Positions 8,262 to 16,946 are shown, numbered from the stretch's first letter. The stretch: 64,000 bases of DNA from Pseudomonadota bacterium (GCA_023442945.1 JAEZWW010000117.1:1-64000); one strand, 5' to 3'. Translations and numbers: made by a program. The notes: a model not told the origin generated them from the sequence alone.

Positions 8262-8697
8262 GATGTACACCGATGGCGCCTGCAAGGGCAACCCCGGCCC
8301 GGGCGGCTGGGGCGTGTGGCTGCGCTCGCCTGGGCATGAAAAAGAGCTGTTCGGCGGCGAAGCCCACACCACCAACAACCGCATGGAGTTGACGGCGGTG
8401 ATCGAAGGGCTGTCCGCGCTGAAGCGCCCGTGCGAGATCGACCTGTACCTCGACAGCCAGTACGTGCGCCAGGGCATCACCGAGTGGATCGCCGGCTGGA
8501 AGGCAAAGGGCTGGCGCACCTCGACCAAGCAGCCAGTCAAGAACGTCGACCTGTGGCAGCGCCTGGACGCGCTGGTCAGCGGCGGCGGCCACACGATCCA
8601 CTGGCACTGGGTGCGCGGCCACGCCGGGCACGAGGGCAACGAGCACGCCGACGCGCTGGCCAACCGCGGCGTGGCGTCGCTGCGGCAGGGCGCCTGA
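8242..8697 (+). CDS. rnhA: Ribonuclease HI
   Basis: Cleaves the RNA strand of RNA-DNA hybrids. The 151 residues are the family length. All four catalytic acids are visible: Asp in YTDGACKGNPGPGGWG, Glu in TTNNRMELTAV, Asp in LYLDSQYV and Asp in GNEHADALANRG; the His of GHAGHEGN is present too. The ATG at 8242 lies inside the end of the upstream gene, so expression is probably coupled. In E. coli dnaQ follows; here a repeat and an unrelated gene follow instead. Confidence 0.97.
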   Translation: MTLNRIEMYTDGACKGNPGPGGWGVWLRSPGHEKELFGGEAHTTNNRMELTAVIEGLSALKRPCEIDLYLDSQYVRQGITEWIAGWKAKGWRTSTKQPVKNVDLWQRLDALVSGGGHTIHWHWVRGHAGHEGNEHADALANRGVASLRQGA

Positions 8698-8739
8698 CGG
8701 CGGCTGCGGCCGCTGGCCGGCGGTAACACTTGTCGCCGG

Positions 8740-8793
8740 TTGCTGCATAAAAGATAGCTGCCCGCGCAGATGGCTCTAGGGCGAAAGCCCTGT
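8740..8793 (+). repeat. Dispersed repeat copy 4, after rnhA
   Basis: TTGCTGCATAAAAGATAGCTG, CCCGCGCAGATGGCTCTAGG and GCGAAAGCCC. It follows rnhA by about 40 bp. The GGGCGAAAGCCC portion is itself a small hairpin. Confidence 0.8.
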
Positions 8794-8991
8794 TGGATGG
8801 GAAAGTTGCGGTTGTCGCCGACCGGTAAGCGTGTGCAAATCGCCGATCCGACTTGACCCTTGTCAAGGCGGGGCAGCCCGGCTCTGGCACCATGGCGGCA
8901 GATTCGGCCGACGCTGCGCGCGGCAACTGCAGGTTCCCGGGGAACTCTGACAGGCGCCCACGCATCGGACGGCAAACAGGAGACAAATCAC

Positions 8992-9051
8992 ATGCCAGGC
9001 CCGCGTTCGCGCCGGTGGTCGCAGGGCAGCCACCCGAGGCGCTGCCCATGA
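8992..9051 (+). CDS. Possible 19-residue leader peptide coupled to the PaaK-like gene
   Basis: A short frame begins ATG at 8992 behind a good Shine-Dalgarno (AGGAGACAAATCAC) and ends with TGA at 9049-9051, overlapping the ATG (9048) of the downstream gene as ATGA. The downstream start itself lacks an obvious ribosome site, so this frame may deliver ribosomes to it. The peptide is Arg/Pro-rich (MPGPRSRRWSQGSHPRRCP). Too short to call on coding statistics; inferred from spacing. Confidence 0.35.
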   Translation: MPGPRSRRWSQGSHPRRCP

Positions 9052-10475
9052 CGTCCGTATTCGACCCCTTGCACATGCAGGCCGCCACGCTGGACGTGAT
9101 GGCCGCCACGCACGCCACGCCCTCGTTGCTGGCACAGCGCCAGCAACAGCGGCTGGCCCGTTTGCTCGACGCCGCCCGCCACGGCTCCGCCTTCTACCGC
9201 GACCGCCTCGCCCCCGCCGCGGGGCGTGGTCACCACCTGGCCCACGTGCCGCACGTGACGCGGGCCGAACTGATGGACCGCTTCGACGACTGGGTGACCG
9301 ACCCGGCGCTGCGCCTGGGCGAATTGCGCGCCTTCACCGCCGACGACACGCGCGTGGGCGAAGCCTGGCTGGGCCGTTACGTGGTGTGGGAAAGCTCGGG
9401 CACCAGCTCGCAACCCGGCGTCTTCGTGCAGGACGCGCCGGCCATGGCGGTATACGACGCGCTGGAAGCGGTGCGCCACCGCGTCACCGGCCGGGGCAAC
9501 GGCGGCGCTGGCGCACGCCTGTTCGGGCCGTTTTCGGCCTTGGAAGCGATGGTCGGGGCGAGCGACCGCACGGCCATGGTCACCGCCACCGGCGGCCACT
9601 TTGCCAGCGTGGTCAGCTTCGAGCGGCTGCGCCGCATCAACCCTTGGCTGGCGCAGACGGCGCGCAGCTTCAGCCTGCTGCAGTCGACCGAGACGCTGGT
9701 CGCCGCGCTGAACGATTTCCAACCCACGGTGCTGGCCACCTACCCCACGGCCGCAGCGCTGTTGGCGGACGAGGCCGCGGCCGGGCGCCTGCGCGTGCGC
9801 CCGCGCTGCGTCTTGACCGGCGGTGAGGCGCTGGGCAGCGCGGCGCGCGAGCACGTGCGCCAGAGCTTTGGCAACGCCACCGTGCGCAGCAGCTATGGCG
9901 CGTCCGAATTCCTGCCCATCGCCTGGGAATGCGCGCACGGGCACCTGCATGTCAACGAGGACTGGCTGATCCTGGAGCCGGTGGATGAGCATTACCGCCC
10001 GGTGCCGCGCGGCCAGCCTTCGCACAGCGTGCTGCTGACCAACCTGGCCAACCTGGTGCAGCCGCTGATCCGCTACGACCTGGGCGACCAGGTCACGCTG
10101 CACAGCCAGCGCTGCCGCTGCGGATCGCCCCTGCCGACGCTGGACGTGGGCGGGCGCCGCGACGACGTGCTGCGCGTGCCTTCGCTGCGCCGCAAGGGCG
10201 AAACCGTCAGCCTGCTGCCGATGGCGCTGTGCACGGTGGTGGAGGAGGAATGCGGCCTGTTCGACTTCCAGCTGCAGCAGCGCGACACCCACACCCTGGT
10301 GCTGCGCGTGCCGCACGAGGGCGAGGAAGCGCACGCGGTGATCGACCGCTGCCGCGACGCGCTGCAGCACTTCGCCACCGCGCAGGGCGCCGAGCCGATC
10401 CACGTGCTGGGCGAAGTCGGCGTGACCGTGCCGCGCGGGCGCAGCGGCAAGGCGTGCCGCATGCTGATGACCTGA
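9048..10475 (+). CDS. PaaK/CapK-like adenylate-forming enzyme (phenylacetate-CoA ligase family)
   Basis: Activates a carboxylic acid as an acyl-adenylate; the acid is unknown. In 475 residues the family marks are the Ser/Gly/Thr loop (VVWESSGTSSQPG), the A5-like SSYGASEF, IRYDLGDQV, a CxCG segment before TLDVGGRRDDVLR, and the C-terminal Lys in RGRSGKACRML. The N-terminus (QQRLARLLDAARHGSAFYRDRL) is also PaaK-like. It stands alone, not in a paa cluster, so phenylacetate is not implied. The start is set at MTSVFDPL; a preceding short frame overlaps it. Confidence 0.8.
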   Translation: MTSVFDPLHMQAATLDVMAATHATPSLLAQRQQQRLARLLDAARHGSAFYRDRLAPAAGRGHHLAHVPHVTRAELMDRFDDWVTDPALRLGELRAFTADDTRVGEAWLGRYVVWESSGTSSQPGVFVQDAPAMAVYDALEAVRHRVTGRGNGGAGARLFGPFSALEAMVGASDRTAMVTATGGHFASVVSFERLRRINPWLAQTARSFSLLQSTETLVAALNDFQPTVLATYPTAAALLADEAAAGRLRVRPRCVLTGGEALGSAAREHVRQSFGNATVRSSYGASEFLPIAWECAHGHLHVNEDWLILEPVDEHYRPVPRGQPSHSVLLTNLANLVQPLIRYDLGDQVTLHSQRCRCGSPLPTLDVGGRRDDVLRVPSLRRKGETVSLLPMALCTVVEEECGLFDFQLQQRDTHTLVLRVPHEGEEAHAVIDRCRDALQHFATAQGAEPIHVLGEVGVTVPRGRSGKACRMLMT

Positions 10476-10565
10476 GGGGCGCGCTCCCACTCAGGGGCGG
10501 CAGACTGCGGGCGCTGTCGCGGCCCGCATCCGTCGCAGCAGGTGCTGCTAGTTTTCTGCAAGCGG

Positions 10566-10632
10566 AATTTCAAGGGTTTTAGGGCTCTGGCCCTACAACC
10601 ATCTGCGCGACCAGCTATCAAAAACAGAGTAA
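10566..10632 (-). repeat. Dispersed repeat copy 5
   Basis: AATTTCAAGGGTTTTAGGGC, TCTGGCCCTACAACCATCTG, CGCGACCAGCTATCAAAAAC and AGAGTAA: a near-consensus minus-orientation copy between two convergent genes. Confidence 0.88.
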
Positions 10633-10696
10633 AAGCGCGACCGGATCCCATGGATGGCCAGTGCGCCGGCTGGGTGCCGGCGCCCGCCAGCGCCGC

Positions 10697-11917
10697 TCAG
10701 GCCGGCTGCAACTTCGGCTGCACCCGCGCTTCGCGGATCGGCAGGTTGACCAGCGCCGCCATGGCCGCCAGCGCGATGTCGGCCCACCACATCCAGGTGT
10801 AGTTGCCAAAGCGCGTGATCGCCAGCCCGCCCAGCCAGGCGCCCAGGAAACCGCCGATCTGGTGCGACAGCAGCGTCAGCCCGAACAAGGTGCCCAAATA
10901 GCGCACGCCGAACAGCTTGGCCACGATGCCCGCGGTGGGCGGCACCGTCGCCAGCCAGGTGAAGCCCAGGCCCACGGCGAAGATGTAGAACACCCAGGGT
11001 TCGCGCGGCATCATCAAGTACCAGACGATCAGCACGGCGCGGCTGGCGTACATCAGCGCCAGGATCATCTTGCTGCGGTACTGGCCCACCAGCTTGCCCA
11101 CGATCAGGCTGCCGGCGATGTTGGCCAGGCCGATCAGCGCCAACGACCAGCTGGCCACCGACGGCGGCAGGCCGCACAGGTCGACCTCGGTCGGCAAATG
11201 CGTCACCAGAAAGGCGATGTGAAAGCCGCATGTGAAAAAGCCCAGGTGCAGCAGCAGATAGCTGCGGTCGCCCATGGCCTGGCGCACTGCCGCGCCCAGC
11301 CCGCCTTCGCCCGCCGCCGCAGCGGGGGCCGAATGGCCTTTGGCGCCTTTGGTCACCTTGCCGACCAGCGGCAGCGCCAGCAGCGCGATGGCGGCCATCG
11401 AATACATCGCGCCCATCCAGCCCAGCACCTGGATCAGCTTCTGCGCCAGTGGCGCGAACACGAATTGCCCCATCGACCCACCGGCGTTGATCACCCCTGC
11501 GGCTGCCCCGCGCGCCTCGGGCGACATGCGCTGCGCCGCCGCACCAATCAGCACCGAAAAGCTGCCCATGCCCGCGCCCATGGCGGACAGCAGGCCGATG
11601 GTGAACATCAGCCCCCAGGCCGAGGTCAGCAAAGGCGTCAGCGCGGTGCCGATGGCCAGCACCACGATGCCGGCCAGCAAAACCGGGCGCGGGCCCCAGC
11701 GGTCGGCCGCAGCTCCCGCCAGCGGCTGCACCGCGCCCCAGGTGAACTGCGCGATCGCCATGGCGAAGCTGATGGTCACGATGCCCAGGCCCGTGGACGT
11801 GTTCAGCGGCCCGACGAACAGCCCCAGCGACTGGCGCGCGCCCATCGTCACCATCAGGATGCCGGCCGCCGCCAGCGTGATGCCCATCGCCCCTGGGCCG
11901 CGAAGTTCTTTGAACAT
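10697..11917 (-). CDS. MFS transporter
   Basis: A 406-residue, 12-helix permease of the inner membrane. The N-terminal half has the pattern MGARQSLGLFVGPLNTSTGL and the MFS loop AAADRWGPRPVLLAG; the second half begins near QAMGDRSYLLLHLGFFTCGF. Overall it resembles monocarboxylate or oxalate/formate-type facilitators, but the substrate is undetermined. It is divergent from the LysR regulator at 12040 across 122 bp, so that regulator probably controls it. Confidence 0.85.
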   Translation of the reverse strand: MFKELRGPGAMGITLAAAGILMVTMGARQSLGLFVGPLNTSTGLGIVTISFAMAIAQFTWGAVQPLAGAAADRWGPRPVLLAGIVVLAIGTALTPLLTSAWGLMFTIGLLSAMGAGMGSFSVLIGAAAQRMSPEARGAAAGVINAGGSMGQFVFAPLAQKLIQVLGWMGAMYSMAAIALLALPLVGKVTKGAKGHSAPAAAAGEGGLGAAVRQAMGDRSYLLLHLGFFTCGFHIAFLVTHLPTEVDLCGLPPSVASWSLALIGLANIAGSLIVGKLVGQYRSKMILALMYASRAVLIVWYLMMPREPWVFYIFAVGLGFTWLATVPPTAGIVAKLFGVRYLGTLFGLTLLSHQIGGFLGAWLGGLAITRFGNYTWMWWADIALAAMAALVNLPIREARVQPKLQPA

Positions 11918-12020
11918 GATGAAAGTCCTGCCTGCGCGCCGGACACAGGTGTGGCCAGCGTCGAGGGACGGATGATAGACCTTGTATCCGTGGACAAAAA
12001 GCCGAAAATCGCGCTGTTTA

Positions 12021-12039
12021 TGTCAACGATTTATTGACA
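12021..12039. promoter_or_regulatory. Inverted repeat abutting the LysR start, candidate autoregulatory operator
   Basis: TGTCAACGATTTATTGACA has perfect 6-bp arms (TGTCAA/TTGACA) and a 7-bp spacer, and ends one base before the ATG at 12040. Its placement in the shared MFS/LysR promoter region fits a LysR-type binding site with T-N11-A character. Binding is inferred. Confidence 0.5.
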
Positions 12040-13023
12040 ATGAAGCCACCACCTCGGGCGAACCTGCCCCTGCCCGCCGCCGGTGGACTGAACGCACCGC
12101 TGCAGGCCACTTCGCCCTGGTTACCGGCCTGGCAAGCCTTCGTCAAGTCGGTCGACGCGGGCAGCATGGCCGCGGCGGCGCGCCAGTTGGGTTGCACGCG
12201 CGCCCAGGTCAGCAAGCAGATCGCTGAGTTGGAAGCGGCTTTTGACACGCGGCTGCTGGAGCGGTCGACACGCCGCCTGCGGCTGACGCCAGCGGGCGAG
12301 ATCTTCCGCCACCACGCGCTGGCCGCGCTGGACGCGGTCGCCAGCACCCAGATCGCCGTGCGCAACCAGGGCGAAACGCCGCTGGGCGTGCTGCGCATCA
12401 GCGCGACCATGAGTTTTGGCCGGCTGTACGTCGCGCCCTTGCTGCAGAAGGTGGTGGCCGAACACCCCGGCCTGTCGGCCGAACTGATCCTGAGCGACCG
12501 CCTGGTCGACCTGGACGCCGAAGACATTGACCTGGCGCTGCGCATGACCCGCGTGCCGCCGCAGGACGCCGTGGTGCGCCGCCTGGCGACGCTGGACCGC
12601 ATCATCTGCGCCGCCCCCGCCTACCTGGCCGCGCACGGCACGCCCACGGACCCCAACGATTTGGCGCAGCACCAGACGCTGAGTTATTTGATGACCGACG
12701 AACACCGCTGGCGCCTGATCGGCCCGCGGGGCGAGGAGTATGCGCACACCACCACCTGCCGGCTGCGCTTCAACAGCGTCGACTGCATGGTCGACGCCGC
12801 CCTGGCCGGCCTGGGTTTGGCGATCATCCCCGCGTACCTGGCCGGCGCCCATCTTCAAGCGGGGCGCCTGGTGCAGGTGCTGCCGGATTTCGTGTCGGAC
12901 ACGCAGTTCGGCAGCCACGTGTACGCCTGCTATACGCCCAGCCGCGTGCGCATCGCCAAGGTGCGGGTCATGCTACAGGCGCTGGAAGACCTGCTGGAGC
13001 CCACACCGCCCTGGGCGCGGTGA
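12040..13023 (+). CDS. LysR family transcriptional regulator
   Basis: A 327-residue regulator. The N-terminal winged HTH is clear (AFVKSVDAGSMAAAARQLGCTRAQVSKQIAELEAAF, then LLERSTRRLRLTPAGE). The effector-binding domain begins near GVLRISATMSFGRLYVAPLL. About 25 extra residues precede the HTH. The ATG at 12040 is the first in frame; a TTG two codons upstream is possible. The divergent MFS gene is the likely target, and the dyad at 12021-12039 the likely site. Confidence 0.93.
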   Translation: MKPPPRANLPLPAAGGLNAPLQATSPWLPAWQAFVKSVDAGSMAAAARQLGCTRAQVSKQIAELEAAFDTRLLERSTRRLRLTPAGEIFRHHALAALDAVASTQIAVRNQGETPLGVLRISATMSFGRLYVAPLLQKVVAEHPGLSAELILSDRLVDLDAEDIDLALRMTRVPPQDAVVRRLATLDRIICAAPAYLAAHGTPTDPNDLAQHQTLSYLMTDEHRWRLIGPRGEEYAHTTTCRLRFNSVDCMVDAALAGLGLAIIPAYLAGAHLQAGRLVQVLPDFVSDTQFGSHVYACYTPSRVRIAKVRVMLQALEDLLEPTPPWAR

Positions 13024-13040
13024 GCGCGTTGCGCAGTAGC

Positions 13041-13454
13041 ATGGCGTCCATGCGCTCCTTGCCGCTTCGGCCCGATGACCGCGTCCGCTGGATCGGTGCC
13101 TGGGCTGGTGCACTGGCGTTGTTGTTCCTGGGCGCAGCGTTGGCGCAGGCCACGCCCGAAACGCCTGCCCCGCCCGCGGTTGCCAAGCCCGTCTACACGC
13201 GGGCGGTGGTGCGCAGCCTGCCCAGCGCCGCCGAGCCGAACGCCGTGCGCCTCAAGCTCCTCCCGCGCGGCAAGCTGCCCTTCACCACGGTGAGTTTCGG
13301 TGTCGAACGGCCCGAGTTGCTGCAAGACATTCGGGTCGGCGATGAAGTGGGCTTCGTCGCCGAACGTCGGGCCAGCGGCAACATGCTGACGCGACTGCGC
13401 AAGGTCGCGCCCTGCGTGCGGTTCAAGCCCTGTCCGGACGTCTCGGCGGACTAG
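13041..13454 (+). CDS. Small secreted protein, CusF-like beta-barrel pattern
   Basis: About 137 residues. A hydrophobic segment (WAGALALLFLGAALAQA) looks like a signal peptide, so the product is probably periplasmic. The rest runs YTRAVVRSLPS, then VRLKLLPRGKLPFTTVSFGV, then ELLQDIRVGDEVGFVAER and LRKV. This resembles the small CusF-type metal-binding barrel, but the expected His/Trp/Met metal ligands are not there. A GTG at 13020 overlapping the LysR stop is an alternative start. Function unknown; the family assignment is my inference. Confidence 0.55.
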   Translation: MASMRSLPLRPDDRVRWIGAWAGALALLFLGAALAQATPETPAPPAVAKPVYTRAVVRSLPSAAEPNAVRLKLLPRGKLPFTTVSFGVERPELLQDIRVGDEVGFVAERRASGNMLTRLRKVAPCVRFKPCPDVSAD

Positions 13455-13504
13455 GCGGTGCCGCTGCGGCGGCGGAACGGCTTAGGGCAGCGGCGCTGCA
13501 CGGT

Positions 13505-13831
13505 TCAGCTGCTGAGCTGCCGCAAGGCTTGCGCAACCGCCTCGGCGCTGTCCGGGCGCACCAGTCGCGCCACTTCCTGCCCGTCCTTCAGGAACACCAG
13601 CGTCGGCCACAGCTTCACCCCGAAGCTGCGCCCCAGGCGCCGCCCAGGGCCGTCTTCGACCTTGACGTGCGGAATGTCGGGGCTCTTCGCCAACGCCGCT
13701 TCGATGTGCGGCTGCGCGCCACGGCACCAGCCGCACCAGTTGGTGCCGAATTCCAGCACCAGCGGGCCGCGCGTGGCGTCGACGTCGGCGCGGGTCAGGG
13801 TCTCGGGGGTGAAAGTCGCGGTGTAGGCCAT
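13505..13831 (-). CDS. Thioredoxin-like protein
   Basis: A 108-residue cytoplasmic thioredoxin-fold protein with no signal peptide. The active site is WCGWC with Cys33 and Cys36 (EFGTNWCGWCRGAQ), and the cis-Pro region is VKLWPTLVFLKDGQEVARLV. It differs from TrxA in having Gly-Trp between the cysteines. The start is the first ATG in frame, MAYTATFTPETL. Last gene of the minus-strand series; the next upstream gene on that strand begins 72 bp away. Confidence 0.9.
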   Translation of the reverse strand: MAYTATFTPETLTRADVDATRGPLVLEFGTNWCGWCRGAQPHIEAALAKSPDIPHVKVEDGPGRRLGRSFGVKLWPTLVFLKDGQEVARLVRPDSAEAVAQALRQLSS

Positions 13832-13902
13832 GGGCACAGGATAGGCGCATTGGCGTCGGCGTGCCGAGCTGCGTCGCAGGCCGGGCGCGGCCAGCGTGCC
13901 GA

Positions 13903-14640
13903 TCAGCGGCCGGTGTAGACCGGGGCGCGTTTTTCCTTGAAGGCGGCCACGCCTTCCTTGATGTCGTCGCTCTCGCGCACCACGTTCAGCTGCCGCAGCG
14001 TTTCCGACATGGCTTCGGCCGGGCTCTTGGCCAGCACGTGCTGGTTGACGAAGCGCTTGATGGTGGTCAGCACCAGCGGCGCCGAATCGGCCAGGGTCTG
14101 GGCCTGCTGCATCGCCACTTCCAGCTGCTTGCCGGTTTCCACCACGTCGCTGACCAGGCCGACTTGCAGCGCGCGCTCGGCGCTCATGGTGCGGCCCAAC
14201 AGGATCAAATCCATCGCCGCCTTGTGCGGGATGCGCGCGGCCAGGCCGGCGATCATGCCGCCGGTGAAGCCCAGGCGCGCCTCGGGGTAGGAGAACTTGG
14301 TGTTGTCGGCCGCCACGATCAAGTCGCACATCATGGTCAGCACGATCGCGCCGCCGACGCACCAGCCGGCCGTGGCCGCGATGATGGGCTTGTCGGTGGT
14401 GAAACCCGAGCCCGGAATGCAGCGCCACAGCTCGGGTAGGTTGCTGACGTCTGCACCGGACGAGAACGCGTCGTTGCCCGCACCGGTGATGACGGCCACG
14501 CGCTGCTCGGACGCGTCGAAGGCGGCAAAGCCGGCCTGCAGCTCCAGCGCCGTGTCCTTGCAGATGGCGTTCTTGCGTGCCGGGCGGTTGATGGTGAACA
14601 GCGTGACCTTGCCGTGCTGTTCGATGTTGACTTGCGCCAT
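13903..14640 (-). CDS. Enoyl-CoA hydratase/isomerase family protein
   Basis: A 245-residue crotonase. The oxyanion-hole motif FSSGADVSNLPEL and GWCVGGAIVLTMMCD are visible. Of the two hydratase glutamates, the first position (GGGxE in true hydratases) is Val here, while the second (YPEARLGF) is kept, which suits an isomerase or atypical hydratase. Its ATG is preceded by CCAGGAGACACC, a good ribosome site. It is separated from the acyl-CoA ligase by 147 bp containing a dispersed repeat. Confidence 0.88.
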   Translation of the reverse strand: MAQVNIEQHGKVTLFTINRPARKNAICKDTALELQAGFAAFDASEQRVAVITGAGNDAFSSGADVSNLPELWRCIPGSGFTTDKPIIAATAGWCVGGAIVLTMMCDLIVAADNTKFSYPEARLGFTGGMIAGLAARIPHKAAMDLILLGRTMSAERALQVGLVSDVVETGKQLEVAMQQAQTLADSAPLVLTTIKRFVNQHVLAKSPAEAMSETLRQLNVVRESDDIKEGVAAFKEKRAPVYTGR

Positions 14641-14743
14641 GGTGTCTCCTGGGTGAATGTGGCGGATGGAACCGACGCAGCTGCCGGTGGGCTAAGCGTC
14701 GGTCGGTGTGATCGGGTCTGTAACGCGGTAGTGAATCGGTGTG

Positions 14744-14791
14744 ATTGCTATGGTTTCAGTAGCTGGCTGCGCACGTTGCACTAGGGCCTAA
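14744..14791 (+). repeat. Dispersed repeat copy 6, overlapping the acyl-CoA ligase stop codon
   Basis: ATTGCTATGGTTTCAGTAGC, TGGCTGCGCACGTTGCACTA and GGGCCTAA. The CTA at 14788-14790 is the TAG stop of the ligase gene on the minus strand, so the gene end lies inside the repeat. Confidence 0.75.
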
Positions 14792-16899
14792 CCGAGTTTT
14801 GCCCGTGCATCCACGGCCACGGCGCCCTGGCCAGCCAGCTTGACTTTCAGCGGGTTCACCTCGATTTCGACCTCGCGCCCGGCGTTGCCGACCAGGTCGT
14901 GCGCCAGCCAGCTCAGCCGCACGATGGTGTCGACCACGGCGTCCACGTCCAGTGCGCCGCGGCCGCGGTAAGCGCGCAGCAGGGGAGCGACTTTCAGGCC
15001 CTCAACGGCGCGGCGCGCGCTGCCGGCGTCGACCGGGGCGGGCAGCACCGCGACGTCTTTCAGCAACTCGACCAACACGCCGCCCGCGCCCACCACGACC
15101 TGGGCGCCGAACTGCGGATCGCGCCGCGCGCCGACGATCAGCTCCAGCTCGCCGTGCTCCATCTTCTGCAGCGAATAGCCTTCGATGCGCGCGGTGGGTG
15201 CCGCTTTGGCCACGCTGGCCTGCATCGCCACCAGCCGCTTCTGCAGGTCGTCGGCATCGGCGATGTTCAGGGCCACGCCGCCCACATCGGACTTGTGCGC
15301 GATGTCGGGCGAGACGACCTTGAGCACCAGCGGAAAGCCGAGCGCGTCCGCGGCCGCCAGCGCGTCGGCCGCGGACGTCACGATGCGCTCTTCGTTGACC
15401 GCAATGCCTGCTTGGGCGAGCAAGGCCTTGGATGCGCCTTCGCCCAATGTCCCCGCTTCGACGCCGGTGAACACCGGCATGCCCGCAGGCCGCGTTGGCG
15501 CGTCGGGCGCCTGGTAGGTCGACCACGCCTTCCAGCCGCGCAGCACGGCCATGCCTTCAGCCAGCGTGTCGACGTAGGGCAGGCTGCGCTCCACCAGCAT
15601 CTTGCGGGCCGGCTCGGCCACGCGGCCGGGCAGCATCACGTACAGGGTGGGCTTGCCGCCGGCGGCGGGGCGTTCGGCGCCGTCGGCCAGTTGGCGCGTC
15701 AAGCCAGGCACGTCGGGCGCGGTGGTCAGCACCATCAGACCCAGATCGGTCGCCGGGTCGCCGAGCGCGATCTCGGCCGTGACCACGCCCAGCTCAGCCG
15801 TGCCGTCGTGCTTGCGGCCGCCCACGTCGATCGGGTTGCCGGCCTGGCCTTCCGCGTAATGCTCGGCCAGGGCGGCGCGCGTGGCGTCGTTGAAGCGCGC
15901 CAGGCCGATGCCGGCGTGCGACAACTGGTCGGCCGTGATGGCGCCGCCGCCGCCCGAGGTGGTGATCACCGCCACATCGCGCACGCGGCGCTGCGGGTAA
16001 CGCACCATGGCACGCGCCAGGCTCAGCATGTTCAGCGGGTCGTCCATCAGGACGACGTTTTCGCGCTCGCACACGGCCTTCAGCGCAGCGAAGTCGCCGG
16101 CCAGGCTGGCGGTGTGCGAGTACGCCGCGCGGCTGCCATCGTCGGTGGCGCCGGCTTTCACCATCAGCCAGGGTTTGCCGGCGGCCCGTGCGCGCCGCGC
16201 CAGCTCGACAAAGCGCTGCGGCGACTTGATGCCTTCGACGTAGCTGCAGATCACCTGCGTGCGCTCGTCCTCGATCAGGAATTCGACGAAGTCGTTCAGC
16301 TCCAGATCGGCCTGGTTGCCGACCGACACGCAATGCGAAAAGCCGATGCCCATGCCGTAGGAGCGGTCGAACAGCGTGCCCATCAGCGCGCCGCTTTGGC
16401 TGACGAAGCCGATCGGCGCTTCGATGAGCGAAGGCACGTTCAGCGCCGGGGAAGAGCACAGTACCAGCTTGTTGACGGGGCTGATCAGGCCCAGGCAGTT
16501 GGGCCCGATCAAGCGCATGCCGTGCTGGCGCGCCGCGTCCACGATCTCGCGTTCCAGCGCGGCGCCTTGCGGGCCGGCGTCAGAGAACTTGGACGTGATG
16601 ATGATGCCGGCCTTGGCGCCGCGTTCGGCGCAAGCGACGATCTCGGCCTTCACCTTGTCGCGCGGCAAAGCCATGATCACCATGTCGGGCGCCTCCGGCG
16701 TGGCGGCGACGTTGGGAAAGGTCTTCAGATCGAACAGCGTGTCGCGCGCCGGGTTGATGGGGTACACGGTGCCCTGGTAGCGGTGCTGCAGCAGCGTCTT
16801 GTAAAGGCGGCCGCCGAATTTGGTTTGGTCCTCCGACGCGCCAATGACGGCCACGGAGCGCGGGTTGAGCAGGGTCTTGAGCGGGGCAGCAGCGGTCAC
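14788..16899 (-). CDS. NDP-forming acyl-CoA ligase (acetate-CoA ligase family)
   Basis: A 703-residue fused enzyme that makes an acyl-CoA from acid, ATP and CoA through a phosphohistidine. Order: CoA-binding Rossmann domain (SVAVIGASEDQTKFGGRLY, residues about 14-32), ligase-type CoA domain with the catalytic His in YSHTASLAGD, and a C-terminal ATP-grasp (GFPLVLKVVSPDIAHKSDVGGV). The acyl substrate is not evident. It ends the operon that starts with transporter and thiol-dioxygenase genes, so an organic acid from that pathway is a plausible substrate. It starts 48 bp after the crotonase gene. Confidence 0.9.
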   Translation of the reverse strand: MTAAAPLKTLLNPRSVAVIGASEDQTKFGGRLYKTLLQHRYQGTVYPINPARDTLFDLKTFPNVAATPEAPDMVIMALPRDKVKAEIVACAERGAKAGIIITSKFSDAGPQGAALEREIVDAARQHGMRLIGPNCLGLISPVNKLVLCSSPALNVPSLIEAPIGFVSQSGALMGTLFDRSYGMGIGFSHCVSVGNQADLELNDFVEFLIEDERTQVICSYVEGIKSPQRFVELARRARAAGKPWLMVKAGATDDGSRAAYSHTASLAGDFAALKAVCERENVVLMDDPLNMLSLARAMVRYPQRRVRDVAVITTSGGGGAITADQLSHAGIGLARFNDATRAALAEHYAEGQAGNPIDVGGRKHDGTAELGVVTAEIALGDPATDLGLMVLTTAPDVPGLTRQLADGAERPAAGGKPTLYVMLPGRVAEPARKMLVERSLPYVDTLAEGMAVLRGWKAWSTYQAPDAPTRPAGMPVFTGVEAGTLGEGASKALLAQAGIAVNEERIVTSAADALAAADALGFPLVLKVVSPDIAHKSDVGGVALNIADADDLQKRLVAMQASVAKAAPTARIEGYSLQKMEHGELELIVGARRDPQFGAQVVVGAGGVLVELLKDVAVLPAPVDAGSARRAVEGLKVAPLLRAYRGRGALDVDAVVDTIVRLSWLAHDLVGNAGREVEIEVNPLKVKLAGQGAVAVDARAKLG

Positions 16900-16946
16900 G
16901 TCGGGTCTGACAAAAAAGAAGAGGGTTAAAAAAGTGGGGGCGGCGA

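Noticed and set aside
9048..10475. Phenylacetate-CoA ligase paaK
   Set aside because: Only the family matches; no other phenylacetate genes are present, so the specific name is not supported.
14899..16929. 676-codon frame opposite the acyl-CoA ligase
   Set aside because: Shadow of the ligase gene, which has all of its domains on the other strand.
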